A stretch of 64,000 nucleotides of DNA from Paenibacillus ottowii (GCF_006874425.1 NZ_VIJZ01000004.1:558001-622000), one strand, 5' to 3'; numbered from the stretch's first letter, positions 27,946-37,477 are shown. Numbers and translations: made by a program. Notes: generated by a model from the letters alone, not told the origin.

Positions 27946-28860
27946 ATGAAGCCAGATGAGTCCAGTTTAACTTCCTTAGTAGCAGCTTTTGGCCGAGCAT
28001 ATCATAGTCAACATGACACACCCAAAATTTTTGATGATTTTATGGCTAAAGAGTTAATTTCCCAAAAAGAATTTTCAGATATTAGAAAGAATATGATTGA
28101 AGGGATAACGTTTTTCAATGCAGAGATTGCGCAAAGGTTCAGAGATGATCCAGATGAAATTTTAAAATGGATTACGCAAGTTCAACTTTCTCCAACACCC
28201 CTAGCACGTGCTGCGTATTGTGAAAAAGTATTGCTTCATGAAGTTAGATTAGGATTACAGCAGTATGTCATACTTGGAGCCGGGTTAGATACTTTTTGTT
28301 TTCGACATCCAGAATTGAAAAACAGCCTAGAAATATTTGAAATAGATCATCCAGCAACACAGGAATCTAAGAAGAGAAGGTTAGCTCATGCAAATTTAAA
28401 AATACCGAGCCATCTTCATCTGGTTTCTATGGACTTTGCCCATCCGTTTTCGTATTCCAATCTATTGGATGAAGGGTTTGCCAACAAAAAAACATTCTTT
28501 AGCCTTCTGGGTGTTTCTTATTATTTAACTAAAGAGGAAATTTCAACATTAATAAATCATTTGTTTACCAAGGTCCCATCGGGGAGTTCGATCGTGTTTG
28601 ATTATGCAGATGAAAACCTTTTTAGAGAGAAAGGCATGTTTAATAGAGTTGAAAATATGGTAAAAATGGCTTCAGTAAGTGGAGAACCCATGAAATCATG
28701 TTTTGATTATGATGAAATCGAGGAAATGTTAGAAGCTTCAGATTTACTAATTTATGAACATCTATCCCCGGATACAATAAATAGTCTTTTCTTTGATGAG
28801 AGAGCAGATTATTTGTCTGCGTTCGAAACGATTCATTATATTCATGCTGTAAAAAAATAG
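27946..28860 (+). CDS. class I SAM-dependent methyltransferase, LCM/PPM type
   Basis: 304 aa. SAM-binding motif I YVILGAGLDTFCFRHPEL, acidic residue segment LEIFEIDHPATQESKKRRL, and FFSLLGVSYYLTKEE place it in the leucine-carboxyl-methyltransferase-like family (PF04072), whose bacterial members often act in secondary metabolism. The substrate is unknown. The gene is markedly more AT-rich than its neighbours, which suggests transfer. It is a single-gene unit: own promoter with leader terminator, and its own terminator after the stop. GGAGG is 8 nt before ATG 27946. Confidence 0.82.
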   Translation: MKPDESSLTSLVAAFGRAYHSQHDTPKIFDDFMAKELISQKEFSDIRKNMIEGITFFNAEIAQRFRDDPDEILKWITQVQLSPTPLARAAYCEKVLLHEVRLGLQQYVILGAGLDTFCFRHPELKNSLEIFEIDHPATQESKKRRLAHANLKIPSHLHLVSMDFAHPFSYSNLLDEGFANKKTFFSLLGVSYYLTKEEISTLINHLFTKVPSGSSIVFDYADENLFREKGMFNRVENMVKMASVSGEPMKSCFDYDEIEEMLEASDLLIYEHLSPDTINSLFFDERADYLSAFETIHYIHAVKK

Positions 28861-28883
28861 TATAGCAAATGAGTAAGAGACAG

Positions 28884-28920
28884 CCACTTAATCTACTACT
28901 AGGGATTAAGTGGTTTTATT
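28884..28920 (+). terminator. intrinsic terminator of the methyltransferase gene
   Basis: Perfect 10-bp arms CCACTTAATC (28884-28893) and GATTAAGTGG (28904-28913), followed by TTTTATTT. Confidence 0.85.
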
Positions 28921-29081
28921 TATATTTGTACAAAAATTCGGGTAGTTGTTGATAAGCAGAGCTTTTACATAAAAAAGTGCAGTTCTCCCTTTACAGAACC
29001 CTAATAAATTCCTATAATGAGGTTTATCTTCTTAATCACAACTTGTTCTATCGGAATTTAATTATTTAATTCGGGGGGATT

Positions 29082-30803
29082 ATGTTGAAAAAGAGTATTA
29101 TTTTACTTAGCAGCCTACTTCTGGCGAGTTCTACCTTGCTAGCGGCTTGCTCCACTGGATCGGATAGTACGAACAATTCTGCTGCTCAAAGCAATGAAGA
29201 CACGCAGACGGCCACTACAGCGCAGCCATTAACAAGTCTGGTAAAGGCTTCTGATATGTCCAAATTGCCGGAAGTATCCAAAAAAAGAAACGACACCATT
29301 ATTGTTGGTCTGACTGACCCGGCCGGGGTATTCACCCCGTATTTTAACCAAAGCGGCTATGACGGAAACGTCATTTCTCAGTTATGGACTCCGCTGGTTA
29401 CGGTAGACGAGAAAGGGCTTCCGCTGCCCAATCTGGCGAAGAGCTGGGATATATCCAAGGATAATCTGACGTATACGTTTCAACTGGTTCCCGGTACCCA
29501 ATTCAGCGATGGCTCACCTTTGACAGCAGAGGATGTCGCTTTTACCTGGACGTTAATCTATGACAAAGCCTATCCTGGCGACAGCCAAATTCGGAAGCTG
29601 AACATTAAAGGAGGCAAAGCTTATACGGAAGGCAAGGCAAAGCAAATTGATGGAATTAAGGTAATTGATCCACAGACGATTTCTGTGACATTGGAAAAGC
29701 CAAATGCGCTGGCTCTGACCATTCTCGGTGAATATGTGCTGTCCAAAGCTTACTACGGCAAGGATTATAAGTTCGGACAGCTGGATTATTTTAAAAATCT
29801 GCATGGTAGCCCATTGGGGAATGGGGCATATAAGCTGGAAAAATTCATTCCGGGGCAAGAAGTTCGTCTGGAGGCGAATGATCACTTTTTTAAAGGCAAG
29901 CCGAAAACGAAACACTTCATTTATAAAACGGCGGAAGGCGATGCATGGCAGTTCATCGAAACAGGTGATACCGATTTTGCTTCCTTTACCGCAACGCAGG
30001 AAAATATCGATAAGCTGAAAGGGCTTGGCTTTTTGAATATTCTGCCATATACCCCGAGCACCTACGGATATTTGCAAGTCAATCTGGAAAATGAAAAGCT
30101 GAAGGATAAAAAGGTACGTCAAGCATTGACCTATGGATTGGATCGCAAAAGCATTTATGTTGACGCAGCTCAGGGAGCAGGGGCGGTCGCCAACATTCCG
30201 GCTTCTCCTATATTCTGGTCATACACGACCGATGGGATCAATCCATACAACTACGACCCGGAGCAAGCGAAAAAGCTGCTGGATGAAGCAGGCTGGGTAG
30301 AAGGCAGTGAAGGCATCCGTGAGAAAAACGGCCAGAAATTGACCATTCACTTGCTGACCTCCAAGCGCCCAGAAACAGATACCTTTATTGCGCTTGCGGC
30401 TGAGAACTATAAAGCGATTGGCGTTGACCTGCAACCGGAAATCTTTGCGGACTTTAATGCAATGGTCGCTAAAGTAGAAGGAAAAGATTACGACCTCGCC
30501 GCCTTCTCGACCGCCATGCTTACAGACCCATCGGATGGGATTGAGCCATTTGTCAATGGTGAAATCAAGGGATATAACAATCCGAAGCTCAAAGAGCTCT
30601 ATGAAAAAGGTTTGGCTACGACGAATATGGAAGAACGCAAGAAAATATATAAGGAATTATATGTACTGCTAAATGATGAACTACCCGTTATTTTCACCAA
30701 CTACAAGAAGACTGTATATGCTTACAATGGTCGAATGGAACATGTAAAGGTCAGCCCATTCATTGGCTTGTCTGGTAATCTGTTTGAATGGTCCCTTAAA
30801 TAA
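29082..30803 (+). CDS. oligopeptide/dipeptide ABC transporter substrate-binding lipoprotein
   Basis: 573 aa. The lipoprotein signal ends in LLAAC (lipidated Cys23), followed by a Ser/Thr/Asn-rich linker. The family 5 solute-binding domain shows LAKSWDISKDNLTYTFQL, GTQFSDGSPLTAEDVAFTW, and VRQALTYGLDRKSIY. It captures peptides (or another family 5 ligand such as nickel or opines) and delivers them to the permeases downstream. The start at 29082 has a GGGGGG site. A hairpin separates it from the permease genes. Confidence 0.85.
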   Translation: MLKKSIILLSSLLLASSTLLAACSTGSDSTNNSAAQSNEDTQTATTAQPLTSLVKASDMSKLPEVSKKRNDTIIVGLTDPAGVFTPYFNQSGYDGNVISQLWTPLVTVDEKGLPLPNLAKSWDISKDNLTYTFQLVPGTQFSDGSPLTAEDVAFTWTLIYDKAYPGDSQIRKLNIKGGKAYTEGKAKQIDGIKVIDPQTISVTLEKPNALALTILGEYVLSKAYYGKDYKFGQLDYFKNLHGSPLGNGAYKLEKFIPGQEVRLEANDHFFKGKPKTKHFIYKTAEGDAWQFIETGDTDFASFTATQENIDKLKGLGFLNILPYTPSTYGYLQVNLENEKLKDKKVRQALTYGLDRKSIYVDAAQGAGAVANIPASPIFWSYTTDGINPYNYDPEQAKKLLDEAGWVEGSEGIREKNGQKLTIHLLTSKRPETDTFIALAAENYKAIGVDLQPEIFADFNAMVAKVEGKDYDLAAFSTAMLTDPSDGIEPFVNGEIKGYNNPKLKELYEKGLATTNMEERKKIYKELYVLLNDELPVIFTNYKKTVYAYNGRMEHVKVSPFIGLSGNLFEWSLK

Positions 30804-30812
30804 GTTACCTTT

Positions 30813-30857
30813 GCGGGCCCCTTGTGAAGAACGTCAGGTTCGGATCAAGGGGTCTGC
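30813..30857 (+). other. intercistronic hairpin after the peptide-binding-protein gene
   Basis: GCGGGCCCCTTG (30813-30824) pairs with CAAGGGGTCTGC (30846-30857), mostly Watson-Crick with G-T wobbles, around a 21-nt loop, with no T-tract. The position, between binding protein and permeases, mirrors the hairpin at 18817-18851. Confidence 0.6.
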
Positions 30858-30909
30858 CAAATGGAGGACGCGTCATGAGTGCCTGACCATAAATTGAAAG
30901 GAGTCTGTC

Positions 30910-31863
30910 ATGAGCTCGTTTTTAACGAAAAGACTGTCTTATATGATTATTATTTTGCTGGCCGCTTCGATGATGATTTTTTTCCTGTATGCCATGACAC
31001 CGGGAGATTTCATTAGCGGTAATCTGAAACTATCGCCAGAGAGAAAGGCAGAGCTGAGGGGAATTTACGGGTTGAATAAGCCTATTCTTGAACGCTACGG
31101 AAACTGGCTAGGCAATGCGCTACATGGTAATTTCGGCTACTCGCTCGCCCAACAGAAACCGGTGCTGACCTTATTTAATGAATATATCTGGAACTCGTTT
31201 TTGTTGGCTATTGTGTCCACCTTTCTGACCTGGCTGATTGCAGTCATTATTGGTGTGGTTGCTGCATATAAGCAGTATTCGTGGTTCGATACGCTGGTCA
31301 TGGTGGTGATTTTTGCCGCGATGTCTGTGCCGTCTTTTTTTATCGGGCTGTACCTGATCAAGATTGCGGCGGTCGATCTGAAGTGGCTGCCACCGGGCGG
31401 GATGCTCAATACGGGCAGTAACGCTACAGGCATGGAGTATGTGAAGGAGGTTTTCCAGCACATGACCTTGCCGGTGATCGTAATGACACTGCTAGGATTG
31501 GGTTCGCTGACCCGCTACTTCCGCAGCAATATGATCGATGTGATCCAGCAGGATTATATCCGCACAGCCCGTGCAAAGGGCTTAAAGGAAAGAAAGGTGC
31601 TTTTTACACATGCATTGAGAAATGCGCTATTGCCTGCCATTACGCTTGTTGGCTTTGAATTGCCTGCGCTGTTTGGCGGATCTCTGATTATTGAAAAGAT
31701 TTTTAACTGGCCCGGGATCGGTCAGTTGTACATGCAGTCCTTTTCGCTTCGGGATTATCCGCTGCTTATGGGCTTCACGATGCTGATTGCCATATTGAGC
31801 GTGATCGGGACGCTGTTATCCGATATTTTATATCGCATTGCTGACCCGCGTGTGAAAGTGTAA
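30910..31863 (+). CDS. peptide ABC transporter permease (DppB/OppB type)
   Basis: 317 aa with six transmembrane helices. The N-terminal domain ends with GNALHGNFGYSLAQQKPV, typical of the DppB/OppB family. The EAA loop reads YIRTARAKGLKERKVLFTHA. It forms the importer channel with the next gene. ATG 30910 follows AAAGGAGTC. The 16-bp gap to the DppC-like gene indicates one operon. Confidence 0.87.
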   Translation: MSSFLTKRLSYMIIILLAASMMIFFLYAMTPGDFISGNLKLSPERKAELRGIYGLNKPILERYGNWLGNALHGNFGYSLAQQKPVLTLFNEYIWNSFLLAIVSTFLTWLIAVIIGVVAAYKQYSWFDTLVMVVIFAAMSVPSFFIGLYLIKIAAVDLKWLPPGGMLNTGSNATGMEYVKEVFQHMTLPVIVMTLLGLGSLTRYFRSNMIDVIQQDYIRTARAKGLKERKVLFTHALRNALLPAITLVGFELPALFGGSLIIEKIFNWPGIGQLYMQSFSLRDYPLLMGFTMLIAILSVIGTLLSDILYRIADPRVKV

Positions 31864-31878
31864 GAAGGGGGCTAAGGG

Positions 31879-32805
31879 ATGTCATCCGTGAGCAGTAATT
31901 TGAGCAAGAGCAACGGCAGACTGCGGATAAGTACCAAATCTTCAATGTGGCAGCAAGCGCTCCGGCAGCTGTTCAGAAACAAGCTTGCTATGACTGGACT
32001 GCTTGTTGTGGTATTTATGTTTTTGCTCTGTTTTATCGGTCCGTTATTTTCTCCTTATTCCGATAACAAAACAAACATATTATTAATGAACAAGGCGCCG
32101 AATATCCATCACTGGCTAGGAACAGACAAGCTGGGACGGGATGTGCTGACACGTGTGATGCAGGCTGGTCAAATATCTCTTACGGTGGGTTTGGCTTCTA
32201 TGGTGTTGTCTGTCGTTTTAGGAGCGACGCTGGGAGTTATATCCGCCTATTTTCGCGGAATTATGGATCAAATCATTATGCGCATTGCCGATTTGTTGCT
32301 GACGATACCCAGTTTGCCGTTGCTATTTATTATGGGGGCGCTGCTATCTGACTGGAAGGTTCCGCCTGATCAACGGATGTATATCGTCATGTTGATGCTG
32401 AGTCTGGTCAACTGGCCGGGGATTGCACGGATGGTGAGAGGTCAGATGCTTAGTTTGCGGGAACGGGAATTTATGCAAGCTGCGACGGTGTTGGGACTAT
32501 CGAATCGCCGAAAGCTCTTTAAGCACCTGCTGCCGAATATTTTGCCGTTGCTGATCGTTATCGCTACATTGAATATTGGCGGAGCTATCTTGAGTGAATC
32601 TGTACTTAGCTTTTTTGGTCTTGGCGTGCTGCCCACGACACCGACTTGGGGCAATATGATTGATGCCGCCAACAATGTATTGGATTTTCAGCAACGGCCT
32701 TGGTTGTGGATACCGCCAGGTCTGTCTATTTTTGCTACAGTCATCGCTATTAATATTTTGGGTGACGGGCTGCGGGATGTACTCGACCCGAAACATAAGA
32801 GGTAG
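31879..32805 (+). CDS. peptide ABC transporter permease (DppC/OppC type)
   Basis: 308 aa. The N-terminal OppC_N segment (LRQLFRNKLAMTGLLVVVFM) and the signature HHWLGTDKLGRDVLTRVMQA identify it. The EAA loop is FMQAATVLGLSNRRKLFKHL. It is the second half of the membrane channel. Start at ATG 31879 with an AAGGGGGC-type site. The ATP-binding gene follows after 13 bp. Confidence 0.87.
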   Translation: MSSVSSNLSKSNGRLRISTKSSMWQQALRQLFRNKLAMTGLLVVVFMFLLCFIGPLFSPYSDNKTNILLMNKAPNIHHWLGTDKLGRDVLTRVMQAGQISLTVGLASMVLSVVLGATLGVISAYFRGIMDQIIMRIADLLLTIPSLPLLFIMGALLSDWKVPPDQRMYIVMLMLSLVNWPGIARMVRGQMLSLREREFMQAATVLGLSNRRKLFKHLLPNILPLLIVIATLNIGGAILSESVLSFFGLGVLPTTPTWGNMIDAANNVLDFQQRPWLWIPPGLSIFATVIAINILGDGLRDVLDPKHKR

Positions 32806-32818
32806 GTGATCATACACC

Positions 32819-33802
32819 ATGGATAATTTACTTTCTATTGAACATTTAAGTACTCATTTTTATACAGAAGAAGGAACGGTCAAAGCGGTGGATGATATCA
32901 GCTTTCGTGTGAAGCCAGGGGAGACGGTATGCATTGTCGGTGAATCGGGCTGTGGCAAAAGTATTACCGCCATGTCGATCATGGGGCTGATTCAGAGTCC
33001 CGGTGGTAAAGTGGCAGGTGGAAGTATTCGTTTTGAGGAAACCGATCTGCTGGAGCTAACTAGAAACGAGATGCGCACCATTCGCGGGCATGAAATCTCC
33101 ATGATTTTTCAGGAGCCGATGTCTTCATTAAATCCGGTTATGACCATTGGAGAACAACTGTCGGAGCCGCTAATGGAGCACTTAAAGATGAGCCGAAAGG
33201 AAGCCCGTAAGCGGGCGCTGGAGTTGATCGAGCAGGTCGGTATATCCCGACCGGAGCAGATTTTAAAAAGCTATCCGCATGAGCTGAGCGGGGGGATGCT
33301 GCAGCGCATTATGATTGCCATTGCCGTTTCTTGCAGTCCCAAGCTGCTTATTGCGGATGAGCCGACCACGGCGCTGGATGTAACGATCCAGGCACAGATT
33401 CTTGACATGTTGCGTGAACTTAAAGCCCAATCCAATATGTCGCTCATGCTCATCACACATGATTTAGGCGTGGTCGCAGAGATGGCTGATTACGTCATTG
33501 TGATGTATGCGGGCAAGATCGTTGAGGAAGGCGAAGTGGTGCAGCTATTCAATCACCCCAAACATCCCTATACACAGGGTTTGCTCAAGTCCAAACCGGT
33601 GCTTAATCAGCGCCAAAAGGAGCTGTATTCCATCCCTGGGCAGGTGCCTAATCCGCTAGAGCTGACGACGTCCTGTTATTTTCATGACCGCTGTGGGCAT
33701 TGCATGGACATTTGTCGTATACAGGAGCCTACATTAAAAGAAGTTGCAGCTCAGCAGAAAGCATCCTGCTGGTTGTATGAGGAGGCGGTTGTTCATGGCT
33801 GA
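32819..33802 (+). CDS. peptide ABC transporter ATP-binding protein (DppD/OppD type)
   Basis: 327 aa. Walker A GESGCGKSITAMS, signature LSGGMLQRI, Walker B LLIADEPTTALDV, and H-loop LITHDLGVVAE are seen. The C-terminal oligopeptide extension has clustered cysteines (TSCYFHDRCGHCMDICRI, then CW), which in some family members bind an iron-sulfur cluster (family knowledge, not shown here). It overlaps the next gene by 8 bp. Confidence 0.88.
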   Translation: MDNLLSIEHLSTHFYTEEGTVKAVDDISFRVKPGETVCIVGESGCGKSITAMSIMGLIQSPGGKVAGGSIRFEETDLLELTRNEMRTIRGHEISMIFQEPMSSLNPVMTIGEQLSEPLMEHLKMSRKEARKRALELIEQVGISRPEQILKSYPHELSGGMLQRIMIAIAVSCSPKLLIADEPTTALDVTIQAQILDMLRELKAQSNMSLMLITHDLGVVAEMADYVIVMYAGKIVEEGEVVQLFNHPKHPYTQGLLKSKPVLNQRQKELYSIPGQVPNPLELTTSCYFHDRCGHCMDICRIQEPTLKEVAAQQKASCWLYEEAVVHG

Positions 33803-34763
33803 GCCGTTGCTGGAAATAGACCGTTTAAAAACGTACTTCCCGGTGAAGTCCGGTTTTATGAATCGTACTACAGGACACGTGCGCGCAGTAGACGATATTA
33901 GCTTTACGATCCGTCAGGGTGAAACCTTCGGCCTGGTGGGAGAATCGGGGAGCGGTAAAAGCACGGTGGGCCGCACGATTGTTAGATTGACGGATAAAAC
34001 GGAGGGTACCGTAAAATACAAAGGGGTGGATTTACACAGCTTGTCAGCCAAAGGGATGCAGGAACTTCGTCCCAAAATTCAGCTGATCTTTCAAGATCCG
34101 TACAGCTCGCTTAATCCGCGTGTGCGGATTGGAGATGCCATTGGAGAGGCGCTGCTCGACCACGGTATAGCTATCAAAGAGGAGGTCCGGCAAATCGTGC
34201 TGGATGTGCTCAAGCTGTGCGGATTGTCGGAATATCATATCGACCGTTTCCCCCATGAATTTTCAGGAGGCCAACGTCAGCGGATCGGCATTGCCCGCGC
34301 GCTAGCGCTTCAACCGGATCTGATCATCGCCGATGAGCCGGTGTCAGCGCTGGATGTGTCCATACAGGCGCAGGTTATTAACCTCTTTGCCAAATTGCAG
34401 GCCGAGCGAGGTCTGACATATTTGTTCATCTCCCACGATTTGAGTGTAGTGGAGCATTTATGTTCCCGTATTGGTGTCATGTACCTAGGCTCTATGGTCG
34501 AAACAGCTTCGCGTGACGAACTATTTGGGAATCCGTTGCATCCGTATACGAAGGCATTGCTGTCGGCTGTGCCTATTCCGGTGCCGAAGCTGAAAAGGGA
34601 ACGCATTTTGCTAAAGGGGGATATTCCGAGTCCGGTGAATCCGCCTTCGGGCTGCAAGTTTCATACTCGCTGCCCTTTTGCAATCGAGCGCTGTTCCCAA
34701 GAGATCCCGCTTTATCGTGAAGCTCGTCCAGATCACTGGGTGGCTTGCCATTTGGCTGAATGA
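33795..34763 (+). CDS. peptide ABC transporter ATP-binding protein (DppF/OppF type)
   Basis: 322 aa from ATG 33795 (GGAGG at 33781-33785). The in-frame start at 33744 lies deep in the previous gene and has no site. Walker A GESGSGKSTVGR, signature FSGGQRQRI, Walker B LIIADEPVSALDVS, and the C-terminal PPSGCKFHTRCPFAIERCSQ cysteine-bearing motif are present. It pairs with the DppD-like ATPase. A terminator closes the operon 26 bp after the stop. Confidence 0.88.
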   Translation: MAEPLLEIDRLKTYFPVKSGFMNRTTGHVRAVDDISFTIRQGETFGLVGESGSGKSTVGRTIVRLTDKTEGTVKYKGVDLHSLSAKGMQELRPKIQLIFQDPYSSLNPRVRIGDAIGEALLDHGIAIKEEVRQIVLDVLKLCGLSEYHIDRFPHEFSGGQRQRIGIARALALQPDLIIADEPVSALDVSIQAQVINLFAKLQAERGLTYLFISHDLSVVEHLCSRIGVMYLGSMVETASRDELFGNPLHPYTKALLSAVPIPVPKLKRERILLKGDIPSPVNPPSGCKFHTRCPFAIERCSQEIPLYREARPDHWVACHLAE

Positions 34764-34788
34764 ACAGAGTTATGTCAGCCAGTTTTGC

Positions 34789-34850
34789 AGCCGTTGACAC
34801 GGCAGACCGTTTAGGACAATGAAACGGTTCTGCTAGATCAACGGCTTTTT
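34789..34850 (+). terminator. intrinsic terminator of the peptide transporter operon
   Basis: Outer arms AGCCGTTGA (34789-34797) and TCAACGGCT (34838-34846), with an inner stem CAGACCGTTT/AAACGGTTCTG, followed by TTTT: a long two-part stem. Confidence 0.85.
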
Positions 34851-34996
34851 GATGTGCTAGAGAAATTTGAATATATCTTGAAACATCATCCTTTTTTGGG
34901 TTTTAATGTAATTCGCGCAATTTCTACATAGTTTCTACACACTTTCTTTTTACAATAACTCAGATTAAAGCACTCATATAAGGAAGGAAGAGATGA

Positions 34997-35434
34997 ATGA
35001 AAAGATGTGGAATCATCGTTGTGCTTATTGGACTCCTTTCGTTTGTCAGCACAGCGTTGGCAGATGAGGTTACAAAACACGATGAGCATGGACGAGCAGG
35101 GCACGAGACGGTACAAGAGCTACAGAACCCGGCAAAAGAAGAAATGACTTCTGATATGCAGATGGATGGGACTAATTCCCACAGTATGACTATGGAGGAA
35201 CACCAAAACATGAACATGGATATGGACATGGGCACCAGTAAAGATTCAGTTGGCCCTAATACATCTGCGGAAAGTGGTGGACACGGCGGGCATGGCGGAC
35301 ACGGTGAGGAAATAGTAGTAGAAACACCTCCAAATATTCCGGTGTTAAGCACATTTGCAGGCATTATGTTGGCATCTATCCTCTATGGAGCCTGTCGTAA
35401 ATGGTTACTGAAGAAGGGGCGTGCTCAAGCATGA
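34997..35434 (+). CDS. exported His/Met-rich metal-binding membrane protein
   Basis: 145 aa. A signal peptide (residues 1-22, cleavage after ALA) precedes an extracytoplasmic region dense in His, Met and Asp (HSMTMEEHQNMNMDMDMG and GGHGGHGGHGEE). One C-terminal transmembrane helix (~117-135) has a basic cytoplasmic tail. The composition suggests Cu(I)/Cu(II) binding. It is translationally coupled (ATGA) to a membrane polyferredoxin. I do not recognise a named family. AGGAAGAG precedes ATG 34997. Confidence 0.75.
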   Translation: MKRCGIIVVLIGLLSFVSTALADEVTKHDEHGRAGHETVQELQNPAKEEMTSDMQMDGTNSHSMTMEEHQNMNMDMDMGTSKDSVGPNTSAESGGHGGHGGHGEEIVVETPPNIPVLSTFAGIMLASILYGACRKWLLKKGRAQA

Positions 35435-36807
35435 TCAACCCGGCCAATAAAACGCAGCAGGTGAGCATCCCGCCTGAAAAAAAGAAATATAATTTGTTGG
35501 ATATTCCGTTTGTAAAAGCCTTTATTAAGAGCCGATGGTATCCCGGAATATTCCAGTGGGCGGCTATGATCGTATTTTCTGTTATTGTATATGAACTGGT
35601 TGCCGGAACGGTCAATCCCAGTCGAAATTTTGGAACTTCATTGACGTGGGTGCTGTGGTGGCCAGCCATTCCTATTATTTTTCTGGTATTGGGTCGTTTC
35701 TGGTGCGCAGTCTGTCCTTTTGGTAAAATCAGTGACATTGTTCGCAAGCTGGTCGGGAGCGAAAGGCCGATGCCGAAGTTTTTAAAGAAATATGGAATAT
35801 GGATGATTGATATTTTTTTCATCATGATTACATGGTCCGATCACATTTGGGGGATCATTGAATCGCCGCGCGGTTCCGGATATCTGCTTCTTGTTCTGAC
35901 GACGATGGTTGTCGGTACTTCCGTATTTTTCGAAAGAAGAACCTTTTGTAAAACACTTTGCTTTCTCGGAGGATTAGCGGGCAACTATTCCCGTTCAGGT
36001 ATTCTGGAGCTTCGGGGAACACCTGACGTTTGCAAAACCTGCAAGACACAATCCTGTTTTAAAGGTGACGGCAAGACAGAAGGATGTCCCATGTTTCAAT
36101 TTGTCCGTACAATGGATGACAGTGCGGATTGCAACCTTTGCGGAAACTGCGTGAAGTCATGCCCCAACAATTCCATCCGTATTACCCCGAGAACGCCGAC
36201 TGCAGAGCTGTGGGGAATCAAAAAACCAAAAGCCGAACATGCATTTTTGGCAGCGGTTATTATGGGAATCGTTTTTGTACAAAATCTTACGATGTTAGGA
36301 ATTTGGCAAGATATTTTAGAAGTCATTAGCAAGATCACGCAAACTACCTACTACCCGGTGAATTTTACGGTTGCTTTTGTGGTTTCCATGATGATTCCAA
36401 TCGCCATGCTGTGGGGGACAGCGAAATTAACTGCCAGCAAAGGAACATCTGAGAAAGTAAAAGAGAATTTCGTGCGTTTTGGTTACGCCGTTATTCCGCT
36501 TGACTTGGCTGGTCACTTGGCGCATAATCTTTTCCACATGTTCACGGAAGGAAAAGCCATTTGGTTCAATACGGGTAATTTGTTTGGCTATACATTAACC
36601 GGAGACCTGGCATTGGCTTCTGTGGGTACTGTACAGTTTATGCAGTATCTTGTTATTCTGTTGGGTCTTGTCGGTTCAACCTATACCGTGTATCGCATAG
36701 GGAATAGGGCTTCCTGGAAAAAGTTGCTGCCTTATTATGCGCTAATGATTTTGCTCGCAGTAATCAATATATATCTGTTCTCTTTACCGATGGACCACCG
36801 GGTATAG
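35431..36807 (+). CDS. membrane polyferredoxin, NosR/NapH/CcoG-like 4Fe-4S protein
   Basis: 458 aa from the ATG overlapping the previous stop. Transmembrane helices surround cysteine motifs CAVCPFGK and CKTLC near the membrane, then a ferredoxin part with CKTCKTQSC, GCP, and CNLCGNCVKSCP (two [4Fe-4S] binding sets). Further helices follow, with histidines (DLAGHLAHNLFHMFTEG) that could bind haem or metal. Proteins of this type move electrons across or along the membrane. CcoG is known to reduce Cu(II) for oxidase assembly, which would suit the neighbouring copper-type proteins. The exact role is not established. Confidence 0.8.
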   Translation: MINPANKTQQVSIPPEKKKYNLLDIPFVKAFIKSRWYPGIFQWAAMIVFSVIVYELVAGTVNPSRNFGTSLTWVLWWPAIPIIFLVLGRFWCAVCPFGKISDIVRKLVGSERPMPKFLKKYGIWMIDIFFIMITWSDHIWGIIESPRGSGYLLLVLTTMVVGTSVFFERRTFCKTLCFLGGLAGNYSRSGILELRGTPDVCKTCKTQSCFKGDGKTEGCPMFQFVRTMDDSADCNLCGNCVKSCPNNSIRITPRTPTAELWGIKKPKAEHAFLAAVIMGIVFVQNLTMLGIWQDILEVISKITQTTYYPVNFTVAFVVSMMIPIAMLWGTAKLTASKGTSEKVKENFVRFGYAVIPLDLAGHLAHNLFHMFTEGKAIWFNTGNLFGYTLTGDLALASVGTVQFMQYLVILLGLVGSTYTVYRIGNRASWKKLLPYYALMILLAVINIYLFSLPMDHRV

Positions 36808-36822
36808 CTCCTGATAACACAA

Positions 36823-36862
36823 CAGCCAGCCTTCCTCGTACTACGGGTCGGCTGGCTGCTTT
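36823..36862 (+). terminator. intrinsic terminator after the polyferredoxin
   Basis: CAGCCAGCC (36823-36831) pairs with GGCTGGCTG (36850-36858) with an 18-nt loop, followed by a short T-rich stretch (CTTTGTTT). Confidence 0.7.
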
Positions 36863-36889
36863 GTTTGCCAAAGCATAATTGCTCTGGAG

Positions 36890-37363
36890 TTACAGCTCTT
36901 GACGAAACATTTCATCCAATGCTGGCTGGACACCTGTTGGATCTTGGAGCGATAATGTCGCTGCAACGGATTGAAAAAGAGAATCTGGCAGGATGTTTCT
37001 TGCACTGTTCAAGTTAGGGTAAACGATCAAGTCTATCCTTTTAATCATGGCCTGTTCCTGAATAATCTGACCGTCTTTAAATTGAACCTGGTTATTAACT
37101 GATTTTTGTACCAGGATGTTTGTTTTGGGTGTCATAAAGATTTCGAAAAGAATAGAGGGGTAGACAACTCCGTTAAAATTCGGATTGATCACATAATCGT
37201 AAGGATCGTTCTTCGCTTCGTAGTTTGCGAGGCGTTTGACAAACAATTTCTTTACCTCTTGGTTATTAGGAAATTCAAAAACGATTTCTGTGTAGCCATG
37301 CGAATCCAGCACCGATCTGTTAACATTGCCTTGTAAGGCCTGATTCATTATTTCTTGGGTCAC
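36890..37363 (-). CDS. hypothetical protein
   Basis: 157 aa, soluble, no signal sequence or membrane span. It contains mixed alpha/beta segments such as GYTEIVFEFPNNQEVKKLFVK and IKRIDLIVYPNLNSARNI. I do not recognise the family. GTG start at 37363 with GGAGG (37371-37375 on the minus strand) 7 nt upstream. It lies on the opposite strand inside the metal-response island, between the polyferredoxin and the histidine kinase, and may be unrelated to them. Confidence 0.7.
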   Translation of the reverse strand: MTQEIMNQALQGNVNRSVLDSHGYTEIVFEFPNNQEVKKLFVKRLANYEAKNDPYDYVINPNFNGVVYPSILFEIFMTPKTNILVQKSVNNQVQFKDGQIIQEQAMIKRIDLIVYPNLNSARNILPDSLFQSVAATLSLQDPTGVQPALDEMFRQEL

Positions 37364-37477
37364 ACTTTTACCTCCCTAAAACAGTATGTTGAAGCTTGTT
37401 ATTAAAGTAACGAAAAATTATAGAGAATTCATGTGTTTTTTGTGGTCAATTTGTGAATGCAGGATAAGGAGGATCGC

